A program made the position numbers and the translations under genes. From Strigamia acuminata (lineage: Eukaryota > Arthropoda > Chilopoda > Geophilomorpha > Linotaeniidae), in contig OX442319.1 in NCBI GenBank assembly GCA_949358305.1, positions 11,780,001-11,844,000 of the forward strand: 64,000 nt of DNA. The letters run 5' to 3'. Below the pieces are notes generated by a model that was given only the letters and a program-made list of their open reading frames with translations, searched no databases and was not told the origin of the DNA. Positions 33,159 to 43,965 of the stretch are shown piece after piece. Numbering within the stretch: position 1 is the stretch's first letter; each line of letters starts with the position of its first letter.

Positions 33159-34017
33159 AGGTTGCATTTTATCGAAGTGAACTCTGTGATCAAAGTGTAA
33201 AATTGAAAAATGAATTTTCTTGATTATTTTATATAGATATTATAATTAGAAAATTTCCGATTTTTCTCTATAAATTTACTGTGAAATATCCATTTGTTTT
33301 CAAAAAATTCTCATTATCTTTTGGAAATATCTGAATTCGAATTTTTGGATTATTTTGAAAAAAACTCATTATAATTCCGAATCTCTTACGAAAAATCTAT
33401 TATGATTTTATTGAGTTTCCCAGAATATTCAGCTATATTCTGGAAAATTTCGAAACCTTGAATTTTGTTCAAAAAACGAATTTGACTAGAAATCCTGCTG
33501 ACTGAAAAATAAAAAGTTAAAGTATTTTATTTTGCTGGTTAAAAACTTGACCAAGTTTCTATTGTTCTGTTTTCAATGTTTTTGATTATTATTTTAATCT
33601 TTAACAAAGTAAAGAATGTGACAAAGAGAACCACTCACGATGCAGCTCGGAGTAGGTCATCCAGATGTGACATTGTTGAGAATTTCGGATTAGAAATTAT
33701 CAGGAATTTGTCAACATCGCCAATCACAGCAGACTGTCTTGACAAAGGAGATTTTCCGGAAGCTAGTTTGACAACCAATATTCAGCCACACTTGCTTTTC
33801 GACAGTGCGACCATCCAGTTGTGCCTTTGTGACCAGTGCCCGTTTGGACCATTCTTGACCACGCAATAGGACAGTTTTTCCGAAGCCACTTCAGTTTCAG
33901 CAGCTAAGGTTGTATTTTTTCAAATTATTTCTTAGTATAATATTAAGCGTGTTACATTTACGCTAGTTCAGTTAAAATCTTATTTTTTCTTGTTGTACGT
34001 GTATTTCTTTGAGTATT
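33159..34017 (+). other. Gypsy untranslated leader
   Basis: About 860 bases with no credible ORF. It is AT-rich and contains several imperfect repeats of GAATTTTTGGA/AAATTTCG-like words. It probably contains packaging or translation signals; none is identifiable by eye. Confidence 0.5.
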
Positions 34018-36066
34018 ATGGCCCGTAGACCTGTAAGAGTTCGTGGAACACGAGGAAATCGTGGAGCACGACGACGTGGTGGTATGTGTGAAACACCAAG
34101 AGGAATTGTGGAGTCTGATCTAGAAAGCCAGGGGGAAGAAAATGTTCCTAGAGACGTTTCCAACCCAGGTAGTTCTCGAACGGATCCACTATCAGTCCCA
34201 CATGATTTAGAAGTTTACTGTCGCCATTACCAATTGGAAGTGACGCAGTTTTCCTCTTTGTGTGAAGCTCAACAATACACGGCGAATAATCATCACGAGA
34301 GAAATCGTGTAATTACTCCCGATGTAGTTGTAACCAACGAACAAAGTGTTTCTGTAGATCGAACTGGCCCTCGTTCGCCGGCCACATATCGCTACCAGCA
34401 ATTGCCTGGATGGCGAATGAATGTTGCTCGTGACGACAATGGGCAGTTAAATTCTTCACTATCTGTTCAACCTTCGACTCAGTTACCAGCTAGTTCTTGG
34501 CGATTGAATTCGGCCGAAAGAATGGGAAATTCCGGACAAGGAAATATTTCTGCGCCAATTTCCCGAAATTTACCAAGTGCGACGGCTGTAAATAATATTT
34601 TACCCGCTCCCACTGGGAATTTGAATGATTCTTTCAGAGTTCCACAGCCTCGAACTAATCTGTCGGTCCAACCAAGGGGGAGAAATGAAAATTATCAAAA
34701 TTTTCAATCTCACACCCAATCTGATGGAGATTTTAGGAATTATAGAAATTCCCGCTCTCAAGGTGGACGAGCTCCGCCGAGAAATCAACGATTTCCCGGA
34801 GCTCCTGGTGATCCTCGTGACTCCGATCCTAACTCGAGTAGTGACGAATCTCACGCTGGTGGAGGGGGAAATTATAACAATAATTTCCACCGACGTAATA
34901 ATTCTCGTTCTCCACCGCCACCTGATAGACATCAAAATTTTCAAGGAGAGCCAAATCCGCCACCCAGAGACCAAGAAAGTCGGTCTACACCCAATTCGAA
35001 CTCTGCTTCTAATTTGTCGGACGAAAATGTAAAACAAATTATTCAGGGTTTAGTTGGTCAAATCCGAAGCCCGAGTAATCCCAGTCAGAATTTTGGAAAA
35101 GGAATCGAGATTCCTATTTTTGACGGGAAACAGACAGAGGTTGCGCGATTCCTTGAAATCGTCAAAGCTGTCGCACTCGGGAAAGGCATCCCTTTAGACG
35201 ACATGGTACACACTGCTGTACCTGGACGACTATTAGGCCATGCACAACGTTGGTTCCATAAGCAACGCCATACTTTTAACAGTTGGCGAACTTTCGAAGC
35301 CTCTTTTCTCGATTGTTTCGACCTCGTTCCACTTACAAGAGAAAGGCGACTTCTTAATGTAAAACAACGAGCCGACGAGTCACTTTATAGTTTTCTTCTG
35401 CGTTATACGCAAGAACAAGGTGAAGTGCCGCCAGGTGATAAAACTGGACGTGCGCAATTATTCGACAATTTAACTCAAGAAAGTTTCACGGCGTTATGTA
35501 CACAAGGAATGTATGGTAACTTTACAGTAGATGACATTCTACAATATGTAGGAGCAAATCGCTCTAAGTTTGAAAGTTCTCAACTTGCAGCAAAATTGGA
35601 GTACGATAATCGAGAGAATCATCCTACTCCCAAACTTCACGAAAAATCTAAGATTTTTCCATCTAAAACTTCACTACGTTTAACGCAAACTCAAGATGAA
35701 GTTGAAAATGAAGACGAGTCGGAAAATGACGACTCAACTGACGATGGTTCAATGGAGCGATTATTTGCCGCCCAGTATGAAAAGACTACTGGAAAATGCT
35801 TTTTCTGTCACGAGCCTGGACATTTTAAAAGAGAATGTCCCGCCCTTGCCAAAAAATTAGCAGGGAAAACAGACTCGTTAAATTCAAATAAAAGATTTAA
35901 CCACTCTGCTCCCAACCCCGAGTTTAAACGACCCAAACAAAATTGGGTTACGTCAGAAACTTTAGACTCCAAATTTACTGACTTCCAGAAAAACATGGTT
36001 GACCTGTTAATTAAGCATTTACCAGCAGCCACTGAGTCAGTCACTCCCGACGAGACAAAAAACTGA
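34018..36066 (+). CDS. gag: Gypsy Gag, 682 aa
   Basis: The first ATG is at 34018 (ATGGCCCGTAGA). The N-terminal ~340 residues are disordered, rich in Arg, Asn, Ser and Pro (RNQRF, NNFHRRNNS). A capsid-like domain follows (about 35090-35600): PIFDGKQTEVARFL, RWFHKQRHTFNSWRTFEASF, then SLYSFLLRYTQEQ and LFDNLTQESF, typical retrotransposon gag. An acidic stretch precedes a single CCHC knuckle CFFCHEPGHFKREC at about 35800. It ends ACA AAA AAC TGA, where the stop directly follows a frameshift heptamer. It forms the structural core of virus-like particles. Confidence 0.93.
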   Translation: MARRPVRVRGTRGNRGARRRGGMCETPRGIVESDLESQGEENVPRDVSNPGSSRTDPLSVPHDLEVYCRHYQLEVTQFSSLCEAQQYTANNHHERNRVITPDVVVTNEQSVSVDRTGPRSPATYRYQQLPGWRMNVARDDNGQLNSSLSVQPSTQLPASSWRLNSAERMGNSGQGNISAPISRNLPSATAVNNILPAPTGNLNDSFRVPQPRTNLSVQPRGRNENYQNFQSHTQSDGDFRNYRNSRSQGGRAPPRNQRFPGAPGDPRDSDPNSSSDESHAGGGGNYNNNFHRRNNSRSPPPPDRHQNFQGEPNPPPRDQESRSTPNSNSASNLSDENVKQIIQGLVGQIRSPSNPSQNFGKGIEIPIFDGKQTEVARFLEIVKAVALGKGIPLDDMVHTAVPGRLLGHAQRWFHKQRHTFNSWRTFEASFLDCFDLVPLTRERRLLNVKQRADESLYSFLLRYTQEQGEVPPGDKTGRAQLFDNLTQESFTALCTQGMYGNFTVDDILQYVGANRSKFESSQLAAKLEYDNRENHPTPKLHEKSKIFPSKTSLRLTQTQDEVENEDESENDDSTDDGSMERLFAAQYEKTTGKCFFCHEPGHFKRECPALAKKLAGKTDSLNSNKRFNHSAPNPEFKRPKQNWVTSETLDSKFTDFQKNMVDLLIKHLPAATESVTPDETKN

Positions 36067-36097
36067 TTCAGGGGGTTGTTCAAGTTGCCCAACCCCC
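36057..36097 (+). promoter_or_regulatory. Gag-Pol -1 ribosomal frameshift signal
   Basis: The slippery heptamer A AAA AAC at 36057-36063 is in the correct phase. The gag TGA (36064-36066) follows immediately. After a 7-base spacer, GGGGGTTG (36071-36078) pairs with CAACCCCC (36090-36097) around an 11-base loop. The pol frame is -1 to gag and is open across the site. All three elements of a classical -1 site are present. Confidence 0.93.
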
Positions 36098-39000
36098 GCT
36101 TAAAGAGTTGTTTCCTTTCTCGGAATTGTCAAATGATTTATTTTTACGAAAAGATGAATTTAAATTAAGACATAAGCCTAGTCATCTCACAGTACCTTAT
36201 GTCGATGATTCGAAGAATAAACCACCATCGTTGGTCATTTCTTACGAAGCAGTACCTGTCTGTCGAAAGACTAGCAGCTCTACTGGCGGTGTCGATGAAA
36301 ATTTAAAAGTCATGACAGACCAACTAGAAAATTTGAGTATTTTCAGTGGAAGCTGGAATGCACCCAAGAAACCGCTTGTACCCAAGGTTTTCAAGTTAAG
36401 AAAACTTCTTAAACTTGAAAAATGGAACAAGAAAGAACGAAAAGTATTGCTTGGCAAACTTTGCAATAGCAAATTAATTAATGGTGGCAAAGATGATCCG
36501 CGTATGAATGTCCAAATTGGAGGTTTGGATTACAACGCACTAATGGACTCTGGAGCCACCCAATGTTTTATTGGAGTACAACTCCTCTCAAACACGGAAA
36601 TTCCGGTGGAATTCATACAAGAATGTCCCCGGGGAATGCGTGTCTGCGCGGTCGGAATAGATCACCGACCTATCGGTCAAGTTTGTCTTTGTGTCAAATG
36701 GGCCGATAAAAGGAGAGTTACACCTATGACCTTCATAATTCTACACAAGAATGTATGTGGGTTAATTTTGGGTCACAATTTTATGCGTAGAACGGGGATA
36801 AACCCTAATCCCCGACGAGCAGTGTTCACCTGTGATGACATGCCCGGATGGACAGCCCCGTACGAGACCACTGAACTTAACTGTTGCTTAGCAAGCATTA
36901 AGACTTTGGGTCTCCAAGGTGAAGGAACTCCCACTTCACCGGACTGGGCAGAAAAACTCGTCGAAGGCTGCAACAGTTCGGCGGAAGAAAAACAGTTACT
37001 CGTAAACGTTCTTGTACAATTAAAAAACGTATTTCGAGACCAACTGGGCTGTACGAAGGTGGCCAAGCACAGCATCAAGTTTAAACCTGGTGCTACTTGG
37101 AAACACCAGCCATATAGAATGTACAATCCGGCCAAGAAGGCGATTATGACGGAATTGGTCGAGGAGTTGGAGGCCGATGGGTTGATCGAACCTGCCACTG
37201 GCCCTTATATAAGTCACCCCGTCATAGTGGCTAAACCCGGCGGGAAGTATCGATTATGTATCGACTACCGCTGGTTGAATGCGATCACAGAAGTTGATGC
37301 AATTCAAATGCCAAGTATTGACCTATTAATTCACCATACTAATCAGGCCAAGTACTTTACATCCATTGATTTAACTAAAGGTTATCATCAAATGGAAATG
37401 GAGGAGGAGGATAAGAGCAAAACTGCTTTTTACACCCCAAAAGGCAAATTTCAATTCAAGAGATTGCCATTTGGTCTTTGTAATGCACCTAGTTCTTTTC
37501 AACACCTCATGACTACCGTATTGGGTGACTCTCTATATAAACATGCTCTGGTTTATTTAGACGATATAATTATTTTTTCCGACACATGGGAAAATCATTT
37601 ATTACATATTAAAGACGTACTTGAGAAGTTGGATGCCGCGAATCTAACTATCAATAAAGACAAGTCAAAATTTGGTCGAACATCATTACGATTTTTAGGC
37701 CATTTAATTTCGGAGGGATCTCTTCTTCCAGACCCTGACAAAGTCTCGGCTGTAAGGAATTTTCCCAAACCGACTTGCTCTAAAGACATTCAAAGATTTG
37801 TAGGACTTGCGAATTTTTTCCGAAAATTTATTCCTAACATCGCAAATATTGCTCGTCCATTGACCAATATTATGCATGATCAAGCAAAGTTTGTGTGGGA
37901 TGATCCACAAACAACTGCATTCGAAACTATCAAAGATATTTTGTGTGACAAGGACCAAGCCCTTCTCCACATGCCAGATATGAATAAGCCTTTTGTCATT
38001 TTGACAGATGCTTCTCATTCAGGCTTAGGTGCAGTACTCTGTCAAGACGTAGAATTATTCTGTGAAAAGAAACAGAAATTAATTATGGTCCCGAAAGCAG
38101 TCGCGTACGCCAGTCGAGTGTTACACGGGGCCGAAGTAAGGTATTCTACGCCGGAATTGGAGTGTTTGGCCGTTGTATGGGCAATCGAGAGATTTCGCCC
38201 ATATATAGAATACACGACTTTCACTCTCGAGTCCGATGCTAAAGCCCTTAGCTGGTTGATGAGTACGCCGGAACCATCCGGAAGGTTTGGTCGTTGGGCC
38301 GTCAAAATACAATGTGGCGCGTTTAAAATTATTTTTAGACGCGGCGCAATGAACCAAGTAGCGGACGCATTATCACGCGCTCCACTGTCTGCACTAGACA
38401 CTCCGGATTATGATTATATCGAACCAGAGGAGATCACCCATTTCTATCCAACTTGGAATGGAAACAGGTGTGCATCTTTACAAGTGACGGAAACTGAGCG
38501 CAAACATTTTCTTACAAATGTTGGCCTTAGTTTAGACTTTTTCTCAGAATCATATAATCCAGTTAGATTTCATGATTCTGGAGAAAAGGGGGAGGAAGAA
38601 GGATGTACAAGAGAAAATTGCAGACATATAGATGTCCACAATTGTAATCACGAAAATGTACACACTGCGCTAACAGATATCCTAAAAGTAGTTCCGCCGA
38701 CGCGAGACGAAATTATCGAAGCGCAGCTTAAAGATCCAGCATGTAGTAAAATCCTTGTTTACCTAAAAGGAGACGAAAAATTAAAAAATCGTATCACGGA
38801 TAAACATTGGTTAAATGCGATTCGTGGCTACACTCTCGACGAACCGGAAGAAAATAAAGGTGTTATGCTAATTTATTTTGCTCCGACCGATGAGGAAGAG
38901 TTAAACGACTCTGGCAACGGGTTTAAGGCGGTAATTCCACGCTCTCTCGTGAGACGTGCATTATTCGCATGCCATGGCCACCCACTTACAGGACATGCCG

Positions 39001-40343
39001 GCATGAGCAAAACCCTAGATAGAGCAAAACAGATGTATTTCTGGCCTAGAATGAGCAAAGACACTCGAAACTACGTTCGCAGTTGCACTCATTGCCAACA
39101 ATACAAACCTAGTCAACACCAAAAGCATCGGGCAAGCTATACACCTCACAACATGACCAACCCGTGGGAGACTGTAAGCATTGACCTGATGGGACCAAAA
39201 CCAGCCGGTCGTTCACAATTAAAATGGATTTTAGTAATCATTGATAATTGTACAAAATGGATTGAAGTCTTCCCACTAGCGACTGCATCAAGTGAATGCA
39301 TCGTTAATAAAATGAGCGAAGTTTTCCACCGTTGGGGATATCCAAAAAAGATAATCTCCGACAACGGCAAACAATTCGTGTCAACAATATTTAATGATTT
39401 TTGTCGAAAAAATCACGTAGATATTGCTCACATTAGCCCATATCACGCTGCCGCTAATATTACAGAGCGGGCTAACAGGACTTTAAAAATGATGTTAGCT
39501 TTATACTCGGACATTCACTCTCACTGGCCAAAATATTTAAATTCTTTTGCCTTTGCGATGCGCACCGCTAAGTCCGAGGCAACAAATTGTTCTCCGATGA
39601 TTCTTAATACAGGAAGAATCGTTCCTTTGCCATTTGACCCGCGTATTACTAAACACGCCATCAAATTCGACAAAGAGAATCCCGAAGCCTACGTCTACAG
39701 CATTTTAGACGTAATTAGACGTGCACACAGCGAAATGCATCGGAAAATTCAATCGAATTACGAAAAGCATGATCGACTACATAAAGACAAATATTATATT
39801 TGTCAATTTGCCAAAGGAGATCTCGTGTGGAAAGCCACACATATTTTATCAAATAAAGATAAAGGGATTTCGGCAGGATTCGCTGAGAAACGTGATGGAC
39901 CTTGGGAAATTACGGCTGTTCTTGGCGGAGGTTCCTACACACTACGTAAGCTTTCTGATAACACGAAAGCAAAAGCGATCAACATACAGGATTTAATGCC
40001 TTATATCCCAAGTTACCCGATTGAGGAATGGACATTAGATCAGAAAGTCGGTACCAACGAGTCACACCCGACTCCAGATTGGATGGCAGGTCAGGTTATT
40101 AATTCTCCAGAATTAATAAATGAACCTGTGTCCATGGAAACAGAGGATTTAGTTGAAGAGAAAGAGGAGGAAACTTCTCAGATTTCTTCTAAAGAGGACG
40201 AAACTCCTCAAAATTCATCCAAAAAGAGGAAAAGATTTCCATCTCCCGTTCGACAGTCTAAACGTAGACCCAAGCCGAACACAAAATACGTGACCGATTT
40301 TGTACAACTCATAAATTGTTTAAAACAAGTCAAGTTGGGTTAA
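36058..40343 (+). CDS. pol: Gypsy Pol (PR, RT, RNase H, IN)
   Basis: No ATG opens the frame, which fits expression by -1 frameshifting from gag. Domains in order: protease ALMDSGATQCF (about 36538), reverse transcriptase from about 37060 with LPFGLCNAP and YLDDIIIF (about 37553), RNase H with LTDASHSGLGAVL (about 38000), integrase zinc module GHPLTGHAG...SCTHCQQYK (about 38970-39110), catalytic Asp in SIDLMGP (39180), Asp in SDNGKQF (39360) and Glu in ITERANRTLK (39465). A GPW-containing module (about 39895) resembles the GPY/F domain. A Lys/Glu-rich tail follows, with no chromodomain seen. It makes cDNA and integrates it. No stop or frameshift is seen within it. Confidence 0.94.
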
Positions 40344-41653
40344 AAAACACAATATATTGAAAATATTTTATTTTAAAATAAATATTTCCAATCATATTCA
40401 CGAAGGATTGTTAAATTTTATTAGTTAAAAACATTTTTTTTTGGTGTGAATAAAATCTAACAAATGTTTGAGTTATTTTTACACGGCCGATTATATTTAA
40501 ATTAATCTACGTGTAAACATTTACTTGAAACTGTGTTTCCCCCTTTGGGTTAATAGAAACTTCGAGATGAGTAATTACAAACCAATCAAATTACTCCTCG
40601 AAACTCCCCTTAACCCCTGGTTTGAGATTATCACTCACTTGTTCGCCAAGTTTTGTACTGGACTGAAATCAAGGATTATTCTCGACCCTTCGACGCTTTA
40701 ACGGATTTTCGCTGAAATTTAGTGAGTTAAAATCTAGATGATTTTGAACACTTATCGTTTATTTTACTGATTTTTTCATTTGACGAATATCAGTTCAAAT
40801 TCAGAAATTATCGACACGACGCTGATTATCGAAACCATCTCGTGGACAAAATCGCGAGTAAGCCTTTCACGAACTCACTAAGTGAATTCCCGGTAAATAT
40901 TTAAGCAATATTTTGTCAAAATTTATAATATTTTGACATTAATTGACAACATTTATTTTGGTTAAGCGTTCATTACGGCGGACTTAGAATTCGCACGCGC
41001 CGCACAACGTTTTTATCGGCCAACATCGCCGGAACCGAGCAGCCCTCGCAAATACGTGAAGCTAGACATTAAACTAGCCAAGTATACCCTTCTAGGACTA
41101 CACCTAGTTAGTAAGTGTTTATTTTATGAAAGATAAAATATCTCTTAAGTTCCTTGGAAATTGGTGAGCAGACATGTGTTAACAAGTCACGTGTATGATA
41201 GGGGCAAACGCCACCAGATGTCGGTAGTAAATTATTTACTCGGACGAATTGTGGAATTATTCGTACAATTAAAACCATGTAAAATGACTATTGTCGGATG
41301 CTAAAAAACACTTACAAAAATATTTTTTTTTTTTAATATTTTTATATGTTTTTTAGTTATTATGTCGTGTAGATACAAAAATTAGGTTTATTTCATTAAA
41401 TAAACACTAATTTGAATATTTTATCAGCGATATTGTTTTAAACGATAAAATGAAATTATATGCCAAGTCGAGAATAATTATTAATCTTAATAATTATTCG
41501 ACAAATGGAGGAAACACACTAACAAGGGAACTTAAGAATTAATTATGAAATTAATCCAGTTGTTGGTCGACAATTAATTTAATTTGAAATTAAATTAATT
41601 TCCGACGGTTGATTCATGTTCTCAAATAAAATTTATATTTTCTTGAAGATGCA
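40344..41653 (+). other. Gap between Gypsy pol and ORF3
   Basis: 1.3 kb with no ORF of note. It ends TTTATATTTTCTTGAAG just before the ORF3 ATG, which looks like a splice acceptor and would suit a spliced subgenomic mRNA. This is inferred. Confidence 0.45.
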
Positions 41654-43309
41654 ATGAGTCGCCGAGGTCGTGCTAGCAAGCGACAGTACGTGCATTGGGA
41701 TCCAGAAGAGTCGGAAGAGACGGATTATCGCTTTGTTAATCCCTCCTCTGACCCCGAGCTCGTCGCCAACTGGGCCCGTGATAACCCGGATCTCGTACCG
41801 CCACGAATTAGGACCGCCATGGGTGTTAGCCCGACCGACTCGCGTCCTTCCAGAGGCCGTCAAGCTAGTCAGCGTGTTGTAACCTATGATGCGCCGAATT
41901 GGGATTTTTCTGACGACTCGTCACAATACTCCCGTTCTGCCTCGAGGAGACGGCGCCAAGATGACTTCTCACAAGAAGAAGAATCGGTTGAAGAAGCTCC
42001 GCCTCCAGCTACCAGCAGGCAGTTTGCCCGACCACGAAATCCGCGTGATACCGCTAGTCGAGGCAAGACTGGCAAATCCAAAGGACCCACCAAGTCCACG
42101 TTGGCATCTTCATCCGAAGCGCTGACCCGCCCAACATCGCAGGCTCGCTCGATATCGGAGCTAAATTTGCCAAGTTACCGGAAGCAGCGAAGAGAACACG
42201 TATTTCGAGATATGGAAGCTGCCGCCTTGGGGACTAACATCATGCCAAAGTCGAAGCTGATGTTCTGCCCATTGTGCGCAGGATGCGGATGGTTGTCGTC
42301 CTTGTTATCCGGCATTCACGCCGTAGTCTGCGTGAACTGTCACGGTGGTAAACGCGTTGCCATATCCAGCATGTGGAATGAAGAAATTCTTCCATTTATC
42401 GTCAAGGGGCTAAGTACGCCGACAGCACGCAATTGGGCGATGTGTCGCGAATGTGGCCTCATCCACCAGGGCCCGGAGCAGGCTATTTATGTAGACCCGG
42501 CACAAATGTCCAGCACCTCGACTCCACGAGGAGGATTTACGGAGCCACAACGCGAGCCGGAAACTCCCACCCCTGCGATTGATGGAACTCCGGTTGTCTC
42601 GGCGGAAAACCTCCCAACGAACGAACCAACGTCAGTTACTGCGTCTGATTCTCCGCCGGTTGCAGCCGATTCTGGTCCGCAAGCCGCCGCTTCTCCAGAG
42701 GGAACTTCGGCTAACAACATGATCGTAGCGACTATTCCGCTCCCCGAAGTAAACAACGCTGCTGAACCGGTTATTTTACTGGTCCACCCATATATGCCGA
42801 GACCAGACATGTCACTCACGGAACAAACGAAGGCAGAAGTGGAACATTATTTCCCAATTTTATTGGAAGCAGCTAAACGTATTAGTGTGTCGATTTCAAA
42901 CGACCGAATTCCAGATTTGAGCGTGCCACTGGCCGTGATCCAATGGATTTTTCATCCATCCCGGCCGGAATCTTTTCAAACTCGCTCTTTTATTTGGTGT
43001 AAGATTTTACAGCAGGTCTCAGCAGCAGCACACCCGTTGATTCGTGAGGGATGGCACTCTGGCTTACCCGACCATCACTTGGTTTTCTCCGAGCCAACCA
43101 GCGCTAACACCATTCCGTTAGGAGGGCCTGATCCCCTGGAAGTATTCACCGAAGAACAACACAGAATGCTCCTAAATCCACTGATCCATGACGTTGAGCC
43201 AGATGTAGTACCGGAATTGGTAGCTATTCAACTTAATTCTCCACCCGCAGCCGTCTCGGAAGTTGTTACATCCATGGAAGGATTTATTGAGGATGAAGAG
43301 TTGGACTAG
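41654..43309 (+). CDS. Gypsy ORF3, 551 aa, Cys-cluster protein of unknown function
   Basis: It starts at ATG 41654 and ends TAG at 43309. The N-terminal ~200 residues are basic and Ser/Arg/Pro-rich. From residue 205 there is a Cys cluster: CPLCAGCGW, about 20 residues later VCVNCHGG, and later MCRECGLIH, which could bind zinc like a ribbon or knuckle. Residues about 290-360 are Pro/Thr/Ser-rich. A more folded, acidic C-terminal part follows (IQWIFHPSRP, FIWCKILQQV). It sits where env would sit in a retrovirus-like Gypsy, but shows no signal peptide and no membrane segment, so it is unlikely to be an envelope. I do not recognise the family. It could be a nucleic-acid-binding accessory protein. 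Confidence 0.75.
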   Translation: MSRRGRASKRQYVHWDPEESEETDYRFVNPSSDPELVANWARDNPDLVPPRIRTAMGVSPTDSRPSRGRQASQRVVTYDAPNWDFSDDSSQYSRSASRRRRQDDFSQEEESVEEAPPPATSRQFARPRNPRDTASRGKTGKSKGPTKSTLASSSEALTRPTSQARSISELNLPSYRKQRREHVFRDMEAAALGTNIMPKSKLMFCPLCAGCGWLSSLLSGIHAVVCVNCHGGKRVAISSMWNEEILPFIVKGLSTPTARNWAMCRECGLIHQGPEQAIYVDPAQMSSTSTPRGGFTEPQREPETPTPAIDGTPVVSAENLPTNEPTSVTASDSPPVAADSGPQAAASPEGTSANNMIVATIPLPEVNNAAEPVILLVHPYMPRPDMSLTEQTKAEVEHYFPILLEAAKRISVSISNDRIPDLSVPLAVIQWIFHPSRPESFQTRSFIWCKILQQVSAAAHPLIREGWHSGLPDHHLVFSEPTSANTIPLGGPDPLEVFTEEQHRMLLNPLIHDVEPDVVPELVAIQLNSPPAAVSEVVTSMEGFIEDEELD

Positions 43310-43965
43310 AAAAGCGTCAACGATGTCGAGATCCGTTACTTTCCCGATATCTTCCCCTTTTAGGCAAGACCAGAAGTAACGAGTCCATTTTCTCCATCTC
43401 CATTGCTTGACCCGAGATGAAACAAAATTTAGTCAGGTTCAGGTGTATTTTATGCCGTTTTTGTGAATAATTCAAAAATCTTTAATATTTAAATTAACAA
43501 TTCTGTTAAAGTTTGATTACGAGTCAATGTGAGTTTGTTTAAATGAATACTAATTTTAATACTTGAATTTTAACGTGTAAAGTGTTATTTTGCAAATCAT
43601 TATATTTCCAGTGAGAAGTTAAGTTTTGTGAAAATAATTGTTAAATTTTATTAATCATTTGTTTGGTACAAGAGTTTGATGTTAGTTTAAGTTATCGCCT
43701 TTTCTTGATGCAGTTGTAAGTCCACCTGTAAAGAGAGATGGAAGTTATTATTGATAATTGAAAGTTTTATAACCTTAATAAATATTTTTTGAAGCATTTG
43801 ATTAAGAAATACTCTTTATTTATACTATTAAGATATAAAATAAAGGTTTTTGCTTACCAAGGATTACAGCTCGAGTCCCCTAGATGACAGTGTGGTCTTG
43901 ATCCTCAAGATATTCGGAATAAATAGTATGTTAATACAGGTATTAACATATATTTAAGGGGGACT
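43310..43965 (+). other. Gypsy 3' untranslated part and purine tract
   Basis: AT-rich with no ORF. It ends with TTTAAGGGGGACT directly before the 3' LTR, the polypurine tract that primes plus-strand DNA. Confidence 0.65.

Noticed and set aside
34600-35037. Minus- and plus-strand ORFs of about 140 aa inside Gypsy gag
   Set aside because: Shadows of the low-complexity Gag N-terminal region.
41654-43309. ORF3 as an envelope gene
   Set aside because: No signal peptide, no membrane segment and no cleavage-site-like motif; only a Cys cluster and a basic N-terminus.
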